Assembly (NCBI GenBank): GCA_028694565.1 | Contig: JAQVKR010000160.1 | Coordinates: 1-6,554, forward strand | Length of the DNA stretch: 6,554 nucleotides | Direction of reading: 5' to 3' | From: Gammaproteobacteria bacterium | GTDB taxonomy: Bacteria > Pseudomonadota > Gammaproteobacteria > DSM-26407 | In this document: positions 1-6,554 of the stretch, piece by piece | Layout: each line of letters begins with the position of its first letter | Position numbering within the stretch: position 1 is the stretch's first letter | Translations under genes and position numbers: made by a program | The notes under the pieces: generated by a model | Told to the model about the DNA's origin: nothing | The model's database searches: none | The model's input: the letters and a program-made list of their open reading frames with translations, nothing else

Positions 1-342
1 CTCGGCGCCCAGGTGGGACAGGGCTCCGGCCGCACCGCCGCCATCATCGTGGGCACCCTCGCCGGCGCCATGATCGGCGGCAGCGTGGGCCGCACCATGG
101 ACGAGCAGGATCGCCGCAACACCGCCTACGCCCTGGAGAGCCAGCGCACCAACCAGCCCTACAGCTGGCGCAACCCCGACTCGGGCAACGAGTACACGGT
201 CACCCCCACCCGGACCTACGAGACCGCGGGCGCCCCCCCGTGCCGCGAGTTCACCACCGAGGCCTACATCGACGGCCGGCGCGAGACCGTCTACGGCACC
301 GCCTGCCGCCAGCCCGACGGCACTTGGCAGATGCGCAACTGA
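1..342 (+). CDS. Glycine-zipper surface protein of the 17 kDa antigen type, 5' end missing
   Basis: The frame is open from base 1 and ends in TGA at 340-342, so only the last 113 residues are visible. A GTG at 13 is in frame, but the glycine-rich segment already runs upstream of it, so the true start lies outside the window. The visible N-terminal third alternates Gly and Ala with small and hydrophobic residues (VGTLAGAMIGGSVG), as in glycine-zipper membrane segments, followed by the charged turn MDEQDR. The C-terminal half is hydrophilic, with two cysteines (in APPCREF and TACRQPDG) that could form a disulfide, and a closing GTWQ. This layout fits RT0821/Lpp0805-type surface proteins of proteobacteria, usually envelope lipoproteins; the lipobox would lie off the window. 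The precise role is unknown. It is convergent with soxZ and probably unrelated to it. Confidence 0.75.
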   Translation, partial: LGAQVGQGSGRTAAIIVGTLAGAMIGGSVGRTMDEQDRRNTAYALESQRTNQPYSWRNPDSGNEYTVTPTRTYETAGAPPCREFTTEAYIDGRRETVYGTACRQPDGTWQMRN

Positions 343-386
343 CCCTCCCCCGCCGCTGGCGGTGCGCGGCCGGCCGCGCGCCCATG

Positions 387-422
387 AAAAACGGGGCCGC
401 GGATCGAAATCCGCGGCCCCGT
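387..422 (-). terminator. Intrinsic terminator of the soxYZ transcript
   Basis: Bases 391-404 and 409-422 form a perfect 14-bp stem (ACGGGGCCGCGGAT against its complement) around a four-base loop, which reads TTCG on the minus strand. On the minus strand the stem is followed directly by a T run (387-391), the classic Rho-independent form, 26 bases past the soxZ stop. Read on the plus strand the stem is not followed by T, so it should serve mainly soxYZ, although the A run on the other side could give weak activity for the convergent surface-protein gene. Confidence 0.9.
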
Positions 423-447
423 CCATCTGGCAGGCAGTCGCGAAACC

Positions 448-762
448 CTACTTGACGGCTTCTTCGGCCGAATCGCTCTCGCCCTTGTTGTCGGTCCAGC
501 TCAGCTTCAGGGTGTCGCCGGCCTTGGCGCCCTTGAACATGAAGGAGATGTAGGGGTTCTGGGAGATGGAGCCGCCCCACTCGGCCAGCATGACCTGCTT
601 GCCGTTGTGCTCGCACACCACTTCCTGGATGAAGTGGGCCGGGATGGTCTCGCCGGTCTTCTTGTCCTTGCGCAGGCCGGTCTCCATGGGATGCTTCATC
701 AGCGCCTTCACCGTGGTCACGTCGCCGCTCAGGCTGGCGCGCATTTTGATCGAGTTCGCCAT
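448..762 (-). CDS. soxZ: SoxZ, sulfur-carrier complex subunit
   Basis: The 104-residue protein begins MANSIKMRASLSGDVTTVKA and carries the family hallmarks: KHPMETGLRKD, IPAHFIQEV and the NPYISFMFKGAKAGD segment of the immunoglobulin-like SoxZ fold. Length is normal for the family. There is no signal peptide, as expected, because SoxZ travels folded with SoxY through the Tat system. SoxZ pairs with SoxY to form the periplasmic carrier on which thiosulfate sulfur is bound during Sox oxidation. The ATG at 760-762 has a GAGGA ribosome site nine bases upstream (772-776). The gene lies 58 bases after soxY in the same direction, with no terminator between them, and a strong hairpin terminator follows, so it is the last gene of the unit. 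SoxA, SoxX, SoxB and SoxCD are not in the window. Confidence 0.96.
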   Translation of the reverse strand: MANSIKMRASLSGDVTTVKALMKHPMETGLRKDKKTGETIPAHFIQEVVCEHNGKQVMLAEWGGSISQNPYISFMFKGAKAGDTLKLSWTDNKGESDSAEEAVK

Positions 763-820
763 TGTCTTCGTTCCTCGTGTCGTGTTCGTATCAGCGGATT
801 GCCGGAATCGGTTCGGGTGA

Positions 821-1291
821 TCAGCCGCCGCAGCCGCCGATGGTCACCTTCACTTCCTTGGCCGCCTGGAAGGTCTTGCCGTTGGCCTGCACCACGGCAA
901 TGACGTTGGAGGTCTTGGCCATCTTGATACGGGTGGACACGTAGGGCTCCGCGCCGGCACCCAGCTTCCAATTGGAGGTCAGGGGGCTGTTGTTGCCTTC
1001 CGCGAAGATGCTGATGCTCTCCACCCCGGACATCTTGGCGGTGACGCTCACCGGCACCACGGCCCCGTTCTCGGCGATGTCCGGGGCCTTGATCTCGATG
1101 TCGCCGCTGGCGGCGGCGTCGCCCGCGCCGTAGAGGGCGCCGAGGGCGTCGGCGACGCTCTTGGCCTCGAAGGCGGACTTGGGCCAGGCGGCCAGCACGG
1201 CGCGCGGAGTGACGATGCCTGCGCCCAGGGCCAGAGCGACGGTTCCGCTGGCCAGGGCACCCTTCAGGAATACACGGCGCTTCATGTTCAC
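821..1291 (-). CDS. soxY: SoxY, thiosulfate-sulfur carrier protein with Tat signal
   Basis: The 156-residue protein ends in GGCGG, the flexible swinging arm of SoxY; Cys154 is the residue to which thiosulfate sulfur is attached for processing by the SoxAX, SoxB and SoxCD enzymes. The N-terminus has a twin-arginine signal (KRRVFLKG, residues 4-11), a hydrophobic stretch and a likely cleavage site after AVLA (about residues 34-35). The mature part shows the SoxY sequence ISIFAEGNNSPLTSNW, typical of the family. I chose the GTG at 1289-1291 because a GAGGAG ribosome site ends nine bases before it; the ATG two codons later would sit 15 bases away. Either start leaves the Tat motif intact. It is the first gene of the soxYZ pair and is preceded by a sigma-54-type promoter. 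Confidence 0.97.
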   Translation of the reverse strand: MNMKRRVFLKGALASGTVALALGAGIVTPRAVLAAWPKSAFEAKSVADALGALYGAGDAAASGDIEIKAPDIAENGAVVPVSVTAKMSGVESISIFAEGNNSPLTSNWKLGAGAEPYVSTRIKMAKTSNVIAVVQANGKTFQAAKEVKVTIGGCGG

Positions 1292-1300
1292 GGTGACAAT

Positions 1301-1306
1301 CTCCTC
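1301..1306 (-). promoter_or_regulatory. soxY ribosome binding site that favours the GTG start
   Basis: GAGGAG on the minus strand lies nine bases before GTG (1289-1291) and 15 bases before the in-frame ATG (1283-1285). The spacing supports GTG as the start of soxY. Confidence 0.7.
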
Positions 1307-1350
1307 GGCAGTCTTGAATTGTTATGCGGACGAATGGTCACCGCTTACAG

Positions 1351-1366
1351 AGCAAACCTGATGCCA
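1351..1366 (-). promoter_or_regulatory. Sigma-54 (-24/-12) promoter of soxYZ
   Basis: The minus strand reads TGGCATCAGGTTTGCT. Against the known sigma-54 consensus TGGCACG-N4-TTGCW it keeps TGGCA and TTGCT with exact spacing (the GG and GC doublets at -25/-24 and -13/-12). If C1352 is -12, transcription would start near 1340, leaving a leader of about 49 bases before the soxY GTG. The neighbouring gene upstream encodes a sigma-54 activator, which raises the likelihood that the site is real. The match and spacing are seen; promoter activity is inferred. Confidence 0.82.
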
Positions 1367-1395
1367 GACTGAACAACCGCTTCTGAATCAGTCTG
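1365..1395. repeat. Inverted repeat CAGACTGA / TCAGTCTG upstream of soxY
   Basis: Two perfect 8-base arms (1365-1372 and 1388-1395) are separated by 15 bases. The dyad overlaps the edge of the -24 box and covers about -25 to -55 relative to the predicted start. It could be an operator for a second regulator that blocks sigma-54 polymerase, or a chance feature overlapping the IHF-like site. Confidence 0.5.
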
Positions 1396-1398
1396 TTA
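1386..1398 (+). promoter_or_regulatory. IHF-like site between activator dyad and promoter
   Basis: AATCAGTCTGTTA fits the IHF consensus WATCAANNNNTTR at every fixed position except one (G for A at the sixth). Its centre, about -52 from the predicted soxY start, is where IHF usually bends DNA in sigma-54 promoters to bring the activator to polymerase. A degenerate consensus can match by chance, so position and context are the main support. Confidence 0.5.
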
Positions 1399-1429
1399 TG
1401 AATTTCCGACTGTTGCGGACGGCGCCGAT

Positions 1430-1463
1430 GATTGCAGATTGCAATGGCCCGTCATTGCAAATC
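1430..1463. promoter_or_regulatory. Probable activator-binding dyad (UAS) of the soxYZ promoter
   Basis: A perfect inverted repeat, TTGCAATG-N6-CATTGCAA (1439-1460), is extended outward with a one-base slip to GATT on the left and AATC on the right. A further copy of the half-site, GATTGCA at 1430-1436, stands directly before GATTGCA at 1437-1443. The dyad centre is about 110 bases upstream of the predicted start, the usual place for an NtrC-family enhancer. A Fis-type helix-turn-helix dimer normally binds such dyads, and the regulator gene ends only 45 bases away. Its use by that regulator is inferred. Confidence 0.65.
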
Positions 1464-1504
1464 GCGATGGACATGCCGCAGCGGGGGGCCCGCCGCGCCC
1501 GGGC

Positions 1505-2842
<1,338 letters not shown>

Positions 2843-2864
2843 GTTGATGGATTGGTTGATGGAC

Positions 2865-2883
2865 AGGGGATAAAGGATAAAGG
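2865..2883. repeat. Short degenerate GGATAAA heptamer repeat
   Basis: The plus strand reads AGGGGATAAAGGATAAAGG: two near copies of a seven-base unit. It is related, in the opposite orientation, to the TTATCCC array at 3011-3044, so the two arrays flank the REP-like hairpins as imperfect inverted repeats. Confidence 0.6.
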
Positions 2884-2937
2884 TTCTGGATCCAGGAATC
2901 AGGGCTCAGGCGCGAGGCCCGGCGCCCGGAACGCGTC

Positions 2938-3008
2938 GGGCCGGATTCATCCGGCCGGGCAGGGTGTCGAATCCGGTGCCGTTGTGCGGATGAATCCGCA
3001 CCTACAAT
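2938..3008. repeat. BIME-like pair of inverted REP-type hairpins
   Basis: Two perfect hairpins with 7-bp stems stand in opposite orientation in the spacer between the kinase and regulator genes. The first is GGCCGGA-TTCA-TCCGGCC (2939-2956); the second is GTGCGGA-TGAA-TCCGCAC (2984-3001), which reads on the minus strand with a TTCA loop after TTGTAG. Both share the core CGGATTCATCCG. Two inverted copies of one hairpin core between genes is the arrangement of bacterial REP/BIME elements, and a GTAGG-type head before a GC stem resembles REP sequences of other Gammaproteobacteria. A mobilising RAYT transposase is not in the window. The element may alter mRNA stability and so the kinase-to-regulator ratio. 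Confidence 0.7.
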
Positions 3009-3010
3009 CC

Positions 3011-3044
3011 TTATCCCTTATCCCTTATCCCTTGCCCCTTGTCC
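3011..3044. repeat. TTATCCC tandem heptamer array overlapping the kinase 3' end
   Basis: Three exact TTATCCC units (3011-3031) are followed by the degenerate copies TTGCCCC and TTGTCC. On the coding strand the units read GGGATAA, which supplies both the kinase stop codon (3018-3020) and its last residues (GARDKG). Because the unit is seven bases long, each added or lost copy shifts the reading frame, but a TAA lies close by in the array. Confidence 0.8.
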
Positions 3045-4982
3045 AAACCCCGCCTGTTCGGCACCGTCCTCCCCCAGCGGCAGCCGGATCGTCGCCACGG
3101 CGCCGCCGCCGGGGCGGTTCTCCAGGGTGAGCGTGCCGCCGTGGTGCTCCACGATGCCGAGCCCGATGGAGAGTCCCAGGCCGGTGCCCTGCCCCACCGG
3201 CTTGGTGGTGTAGAAGGGGTCGAAGAGGCGGTCCCGGTCCGTCTCCGGCAGCCCCGGTCCGCGATCGGCCACGCGGATCTCCAGCGTGCCGGCCGCTGCC
3301 CGCGCCGCCACCTCCACCACGCTCTCCGCGGGACTCGCCTGTACCGCGTTGAGCAGCAGGTTCACCAGCACCTGCTGCAGCTGGCCGCGATCCCCCACCA
3401 GTTCGAGCCCGGGCGCCGACCCGGACTGCAGCCGCACCCGGGCGCTGGCCGCGACCTGGCGGGCCAGGTCGAGGGTCTCCTCCAGCCACGGCCCCACCTC
3501 GAAGCGCTCCCGCCGCGGCGGCACCTGGCGGGCGAAGTTGAGGACATCGCGCACGATGCGCGAGGCGCGCAGGGTCTCCTCGCGGAGATCGCGCAGGTCC
3601 TGGCGCGCCCGCTCGGCCCCCTCCGGCAGGCCGCGCTCGGCCAGCTTGGCCAGTTGCAGGATGTTGTTCAGGGGATTGTTGATCTCGTGGCCGATGCCCG
3701 CGGCCAGCTGCCCGACGCTGGCGAGCTTGGCGCTCTGCATGGCCATCCGCTCGGCATGGTCCCGCTCCCGGCGCGCCCGCTCCAGGGTGTCGGCCATGTA
3801 GTTGAAGGACTCCTCCAGCTCCCGCACCTCGTCCATCCCCCCCACCGCGACCCGCCGCCGCCGGTCGCCGTCGGCGAACGCCTTGAGCCCGGCGGCGAGG
3901 CGCACCACCGGCGCGGCCACCGTGCGCGCCCCGGCGGTGCTGAACAGCAGCGCCAGCAGCACCGCCAGCCCGGCGAAGGCCCAGATGGCCAGGCGGATGC
4001 CGGTGAAGGGCGCCCCCAGCGCCTGCAGGTCCACCCCCATGGCCACCACCCAGCTCACCAGCTGATCCGGGTAGGGCAGAAACTCCGTGTAGTAGACCGC
4101 GCGGCCGGCGCCGCGATCCTCCACCAGGCCGAAGGGCCGTTCCGCCACCGCCCGCGCCAGCCGCCCGCCGAGCACGCCGTCGATGTGCGCCGCGGCGGCC
4201 TTGGGATCGGAGAAGCGGCTCCCGCCGGCGTCGTCGAACAGCAGCACCCCGTCCCGGGCCGGATCGTCGGGATTGAGCTCGGCGATGAGCAGCTGGCCCT
4301 GGTAGACCCGCGGGGCGAAGTCGAGAATGCGGTCGATGTGCTCGCCGCGGATGTTCACCGCCAGGTAGCCCAGCCGCTCCCCCTCCGCCTCCAGCGGCAG
4401 GATGTAGTCCAGCAGCGGCAGGCTCTGCCCCGCCTCCCGGCGCGCCAGCCGGCTCTGGGGCAGCAGCGTCACCGTGACCTCCCCCGCCGGCAGCCCCTCC
4501 AGCCCGGCCACGAACTCGGCGTTGTTGAGCTCCACTTCGGCGTAGGGATAGCTCTCGATGCCGTCGAAGACATTGGGGCTGCGGCTGCGGTTCTCCACCT
4601 TGACCAGGGTGTTGGCGCTGCGGTCCAGCACCCGGATGATGGCGAAGCCGGGAACGATGCCCTGGAACGTGCCCAGGAACCCGGCCAGCCGCGCCGTGCG
4701 CCCGAAGAAGTCGGGGTGCAGATCGCCGCGGGCGGCCGTGGCCATCACCGGCAGGTAGTCCTGCAGGGCGGGGACGGTGGCCAGCCCGCGCAGGATCTCC
4801 TGGTCGCTCTGCAGCCGGCGGCTGATCTCGCCCACCACGGTATTGAGGGTGGCGCCGATGTCCTCCGCCACCCCCTCGCGATAGACCACCTCGCTGTAGC
4901 GGGTCGCGCCGAGGGTGAGCGCCGTCAGCGGCACCACCGTGGCGAGCAGAATCCAGAGCAGCAGGTGGGTCTTCAGGCGCAC
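3018..4982 (-). CDS. Membrane sensor histidine kinase (Cache-type sensor, HAMP, HisKA, HATPase)
   Basis: This 654-residue protein is the likely partner of the downstream NtrC-type regulator. A membrane segment (about 7-27) and a second one (about 328-349) enclose a periplasmic sensor of about 300 residues whose size and position suggest a double Cache domain. A HAMP linker follows (about 350-402). The H-box ASVGQLAAGIGHEINNPL carries the phosphoacceptor H432. The ATP-binding domain has the N-box (NLLLNAVQA, N545), G1 box DRGPGLP (573-579), F-box LFDPFYTTK (587-594) and G2 box GQGTGLGLSI (597-606). The HEINNPLNN signature is typical of NtrB-like kinases that pair with sigma-54 activators. GTG at 4980-4982 is the only plausible start before the first membrane segment; GAGG lies seven bases upstream, inside a hairpin stem. 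The C-terminal tail after about residue 640 is low in conservation value and its end is written by the heptamer array. The ligand is unknown. Confidence 0.93.
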   Translation of the reverse strand: MRLKTHLLLWILLATVVPLTALTLGATRYSEVVYREGVAEDIGATLNTVVGEISRRLQSDQEILRGLATVPALQDYLPVMATAARGDLHPDFFGRTARLAGFLGTFQGIVPGFAIIRVLDRSANTLVKVENRSRSPNVFDGIESYPYAEVELNNAEFVAGLEGLPAGEVTVTLLPQSRLARREAGQSLPLLDYILPLEAEGERLGYLAVNIRGEHIDRILDFAPRVYQGQLLIAELNPDDPARDGVLLFDDAGGSRFSDPKAAAAHIDGVLGGRLARAVAERPFGLVEDRGAGRAVYYTEFLPYPDQLVSWVVAMGVDLQALGAPFTGIRLAIWAFAGLAVLLALLFSTAGARTVAAPVVRLAAGLKAFADGDRRRRVAVGGMDEVRELEESFNYMADTLERARRERDHAERMAMQSAKLASVGQLAAGIGHEINNPLNNILQLAKLAERGLPEGAERARQDLRDLREETLRASRIVRDVLNFARQVPPRRERFEVGPWLEETLDLARQVAASARVRLQSGSAPGLELVGDRGQLQQVLVNLLLNAVQASPAESVVEVAARAAAGTLEIRVADRGPGLPETDRDRLFDPFYTTKPVGQGTGLGLSIGLGIVEHHGGTLTLENRPGGGAVATIRLPLGEDGAEQAGFGQGARDKG

Positions 4983-4989
4983 GGCCCGG

Positions 4990-5018
4990 CCTCGCGGGAT
5001 GGGGGTCTACCCGCGAGG
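4990..5018 (-). promoter_or_regulatory. Hairpin covering the kinase ribosome binding site
   Basis: Perfect 9-bp arms CCTCGCGGG (4990-4998) and CCCGCGAGG (5010-5018) enclose an 11-base loop. On the minus-strand RNA the second arm contains GAGG, the only ribosome-binding-like sequence for the kinase GTG, and ends seven bases before it. The structure could hold back kinase translation. No T run follows, so it is a poor intrinsic terminator, and it may separate kinase expression from the upstream gene in another way. The repeat is seen; the role is inferred. Confidence 0.55.
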
Positions 5019-5074
5019 ATAGGCCAAGGGCGGCCGCGGCGGCCAGCACTCCGGCCCCGCCGCCGTCCCGCGCC

Positions 5075-6391
5075 TCAGCGCCCGATGTTGTAGTGGGTGT
5101 CGAGGTACTCCAGCAGGGTGGCGCGCTCGGCCTCCGTGAGGGGCACCACGTGGCGGATGCCCATGTAGGTGTCCATCAGCCCCAGGCTCGGGCGCCAGTC
5201 GCTCTTGCGCGCCAGGAGGATGCGCTTGGCGTCGTGACAGGCGAGGCAGCGCTCGCGCAGCAGCCGCGCACCCTCGCTCTCCGCCGCCGCCAGCACGCCG
5301 CTGGCGAGCGCCGCGGCGCGCTCGGCGTCCACCTCCGCCTTGCGGCGGATGATGCTGGCGAAGCGCAGGTAGCAGACCTCGCCCCGCTCCACCCGCTCCA
5401 CCCCGCGCCGGGCGTCCACGTTCACCAGCTGCTCGGTGAACACGCCCGCGGGGCTCAGGCGGTTGATGTTGTAGTTGTAGGTCTCGGAGAAGAGCACGCC
5501 CCCGGCACGGCTGAGCGCCATGGCGAAGGGGCCGCCGGTGTCGCCCGGCAGGGGATGCTCCCGGAGCGCGCCCTGCGCGTCGAGGCGGCCGATGAGGTTG
5601 CGGGTGTTGTCGATGAACCAGAGGCTCCCCTCCCCGTCCAGGGCCATCTGCTGGACGAAGGACTCGGCCGGGAGGGGGAAGCGGGTGAGGGTGCCGTCGG
5701 GGTCGAGGCGCTCGATGCCCCGGCGGCAGCGGTCCGAGAACCAGAGCCGGCCGGCGGGGTCGGGGATGATGTTCATGGGGCAGCTGCCCGCGCGGCGCAG
5801 CAGCTCGCGGCGGGTGCCGTCGCGGGCGAGGTGCACGATGCGCCCGCTCGCCTGCTCCATGCCGCCCTCGCCTTCCGCGGGCTCCAGCACGGTGAGCCAC
5901 ACGCCGCCCTCGGCGGCCGGCGCCATGGCGGTGGGCCAGCCCTTCTCGAGAACGTAGTTGCGGATGGCGCCGTCCGGGTTGAGGCGCCCCACCCGCGCCG
6001 GATCGCTGCCCTCCAGGAACCAGACGCCCTGCTCGCCGTCCACCCAGATGCGCCAGGGGTGGGGATGGTGTCCCGCCAGCGGGTACTCGGTGATGCGCCC
6101 GTCGGGCGCGAGCCGCCCGAGCTTGCCGCCGTACATCTCCACGAACCAGAGGTTGCCCGCCCCGTCCAGGGCGAGATCCGCCGGCTCGGCCGCCGCCGTG
6201 GGCAGGGGGTAGGCGGTCACGGTGCCGTCGGGGGCGAGGCGCGAGACGGCGTTGTTGTCCCCCTCGGTGAACCAGACCCCGCCCTCGGCGTCCTCCACGA
6301 AGGCGTAGGAGCCGAAGGGCCGGCACGCCTCGGCGTTCGCCGCCGCCAGCAGCAGGCCGGCCAGCAGCCATCCCGTAATCTTCTCTCTCAT
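5075..6391 (-). CDS. Secreted NHL/Vgb-like beta-propeller with C-terminal c-type haem site
   Basis: The 438-residue protein starts with a Sec signal peptide (MREKITGWLLAGLLLAAANA, probable cleavage after residue 20). Residues about 25-325 are a series of propeller blades, each with a GxLWF/GVWF strand and a following GRLxPDG turn (GVWFTE near 38, NLWFVE near 80, GVWFLE near 122, GVWLT near 163, RLWFSD near 215, SLWFID near 256). This is the pattern of virginiamycin B lyase/SMP-30-like propellers, often annotated streptogramin lyase. After a linker, CLACH (382-386) is a c-type haem-binding motif; M406 or M410 could be the second axial ligand, and the end (LTEAERATLLEYL) is typical of small cytochromes c. 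It is therefore probably a periplasmic electron-transfer or redox-sensing protein rather than a drug lyase. ATG at 6389-6391 has GGGGGA nine bases upstream. It begins 22 bases after the receptor gene and likely shares its transcript. Substrate unknown. Confidence 0.85.
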   Translation of the reverse strand: MREKITGWLLAGLLLAAANAEACRPFGSYAFVEDAEGGVWFTEGDNNAVSRLAPDGTVTAYPLPTAAAEPADLALDGAGNLWFVEMYGGKLGRLAPDGRITEYPLAGHHPHPWRIWVDGEQGVWFLEGSDPARVGRLNPDGAIRNYVLEKGWPTAMAPAAEGGVWLTVLEPAEGEGGMEQASGRIVHLARDGTRRELLRRAGSCPMNIIPDPAGRLWFSDRCRRGIERLDPDGTLTRFPLPAESFVQQMALDGEGSLWFIDNTRNLIGRLDAQGALREHPLPGDTGGPFAMALSRAGGVLFSETYNYNINRLSPAGVFTEQLVNVDARRGVERVERGEVCYLRFASIIRRKAEVDAERAAALASGVLAAAESEGARLLRERCLACHDAKRILLARKSDWRPSLGLMDTYMGIRHVVPLTEAERATLLEYLDTHYNIGR

Positions 6392-6413
6392 CGGTGCGGT
6401 TCCCCCATTGTGC

Positions 6414-6554
6414 TCAGAAGTTCCAGGTCAGCTCCGCCCGCAGCACTCGCCCCTCGTCGCGCCAGAATAAGCCGTTGCGGTAGCGGCGGTCGAAAAGGTT
6501 GTCGCCGGCCAGGGCCAGCTCGAAGTCCCCGAGGCGCCCCACCAGGGTGGCGTC
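6414..6554 (-). CDS. TonB-dependent outer-membrane receptor, C-terminal fragment
   Basis: Only the last 46 codons are present; the rest lies beyond the window. The fragment reads FELALAGDNLFDRRYRNG and later RVLRAELTWNF, ending at TGA (6414-6416). The NLFD-RRYR motif and a final beta strand finishing in Phe are hallmarks of the last strands of TonB-dependent receptor barrels, recognised by the Bam assembly machinery. Such receptors import siderophores, cobalamin, metals or other scarce ligands; the ligand cannot be told from this part. The short gap to the propeller-cytochrome gene suggests one operon, so the two may handle the same ligand. Confidence 0.85.
   Translation of the reverse strand, partial: DATLVGRLGDFELALAGDNLFDRRYRNGLFWRDEGRVLRAELTWNF

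Noticed and set aside
364..379. 16-base perfect palindrome GCGCGGCCGGCCGCGC after the surface-protein gene
   Set aside because: It has no loop and no following T run, so I do not call it a terminator; in GC-rich DNA such palindromes arise by chance.
1481..1495. GC-rich inverted repeat (GCGGG-GGG-CCCGC) just past the regulator stop as a terminator
   Set aside because: The stem is only five pairs with no T run, so there is no clear intrinsic terminator between the regulator and soxY; readthrough into soxYZ remains possible.
3039..5093. A very long open frame on the plus strand opposite the kinase gene
   Set aside because: It is antisense to a protein with all kinase boxes. Its predicted sequence is rich in Arg, Gly, Pro and His with no recognisable domain, as expected of GC-rich shadow frames.
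6320..6330. Possible lipobox at Cys23 of the propeller protein
   Set aside because: Residues before the Cys are NAEA, which does not fit the L-[AS]-[GA]-C lipobox; ordinary signal peptidase I cleavage after ANA fits better.
5007..6371. Alternative minus-strand frame overlapping the propeller gene
   Set aside because: It is Arg/Gly/Pro-rich without motifs, while the chosen frame gives a signal peptide, regular propeller strands and CLACH.

Overview
The window is GC-rich bacterial DNA (by eye roughly two-thirds to 70% G+C) that codes almost edge to edge, mostly on the minus strand. The gene content is SoxY and SoxZ with a Tat signal, an NtrC-type sigma-54 activator, a TonB-dependent receptor and a glycine-zipper surface protein. 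This points to a sulfur-oxidising proteobacterium, most likely a gammaproteobacterium of the Chromatiales/Ectothiorhodospiraceae kind. That placement is inference from gene content and composition only.

Layout, left to right: (1) the 3' part of a glycine-zipper/17 kDa-antigen-like surface protein on the plus strand (1-342); (2) a strong intrinsic terminator at 387-422, between the convergent ends of this gene and soxZ; (3) soxZ (448-762) and soxY (821-1291), both minus strand; (4) a 213-base gap (1292-1504) with what looks like a complete sigma-54 promoter for soxYZ: a -24/-12 element, an IHF-like site and an upstream dyad; (5) an NtrC-family response regulator (1505-2842); (6) a 175-base spacer with a pair of inverted REP-like hairpins flanked by degenerate heptamer repeats; (7) a membrane histidine kinase (3018-4982); (8) a secreted beta-propeller protein with a C-terminal c-type haem site (5075-6391); (9) the last 46 codons of a TonB-dependent receptor (6414-6554), cut by the window edge.

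How the parts may work together: the receptor, propeller-cytochrome, kinase and regulator genes lie head to tail on one strand with short or moderate gaps, then soxYZ follows in the same direction behind its own promoter. The most economical model is that the kinase senses an extracytoplasmic signal and phosphorylates the regulator. The regulator then binds the dyad near -110 and, with IHF bending, activates sigma-54 RNA polymerase at soxYZ. SoxYZ is the periplasmic carrier to which thiosulfate sulfur is covalently bound. Dedicated sigma-54/two-component control of soxYZ is unusual: the well-known Sox regulator is the ArsR-type repressor SoxR. This is the main candidate for an undescribed system here. 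No RNA gene, CRISPR array, transposase or integrase was seen.
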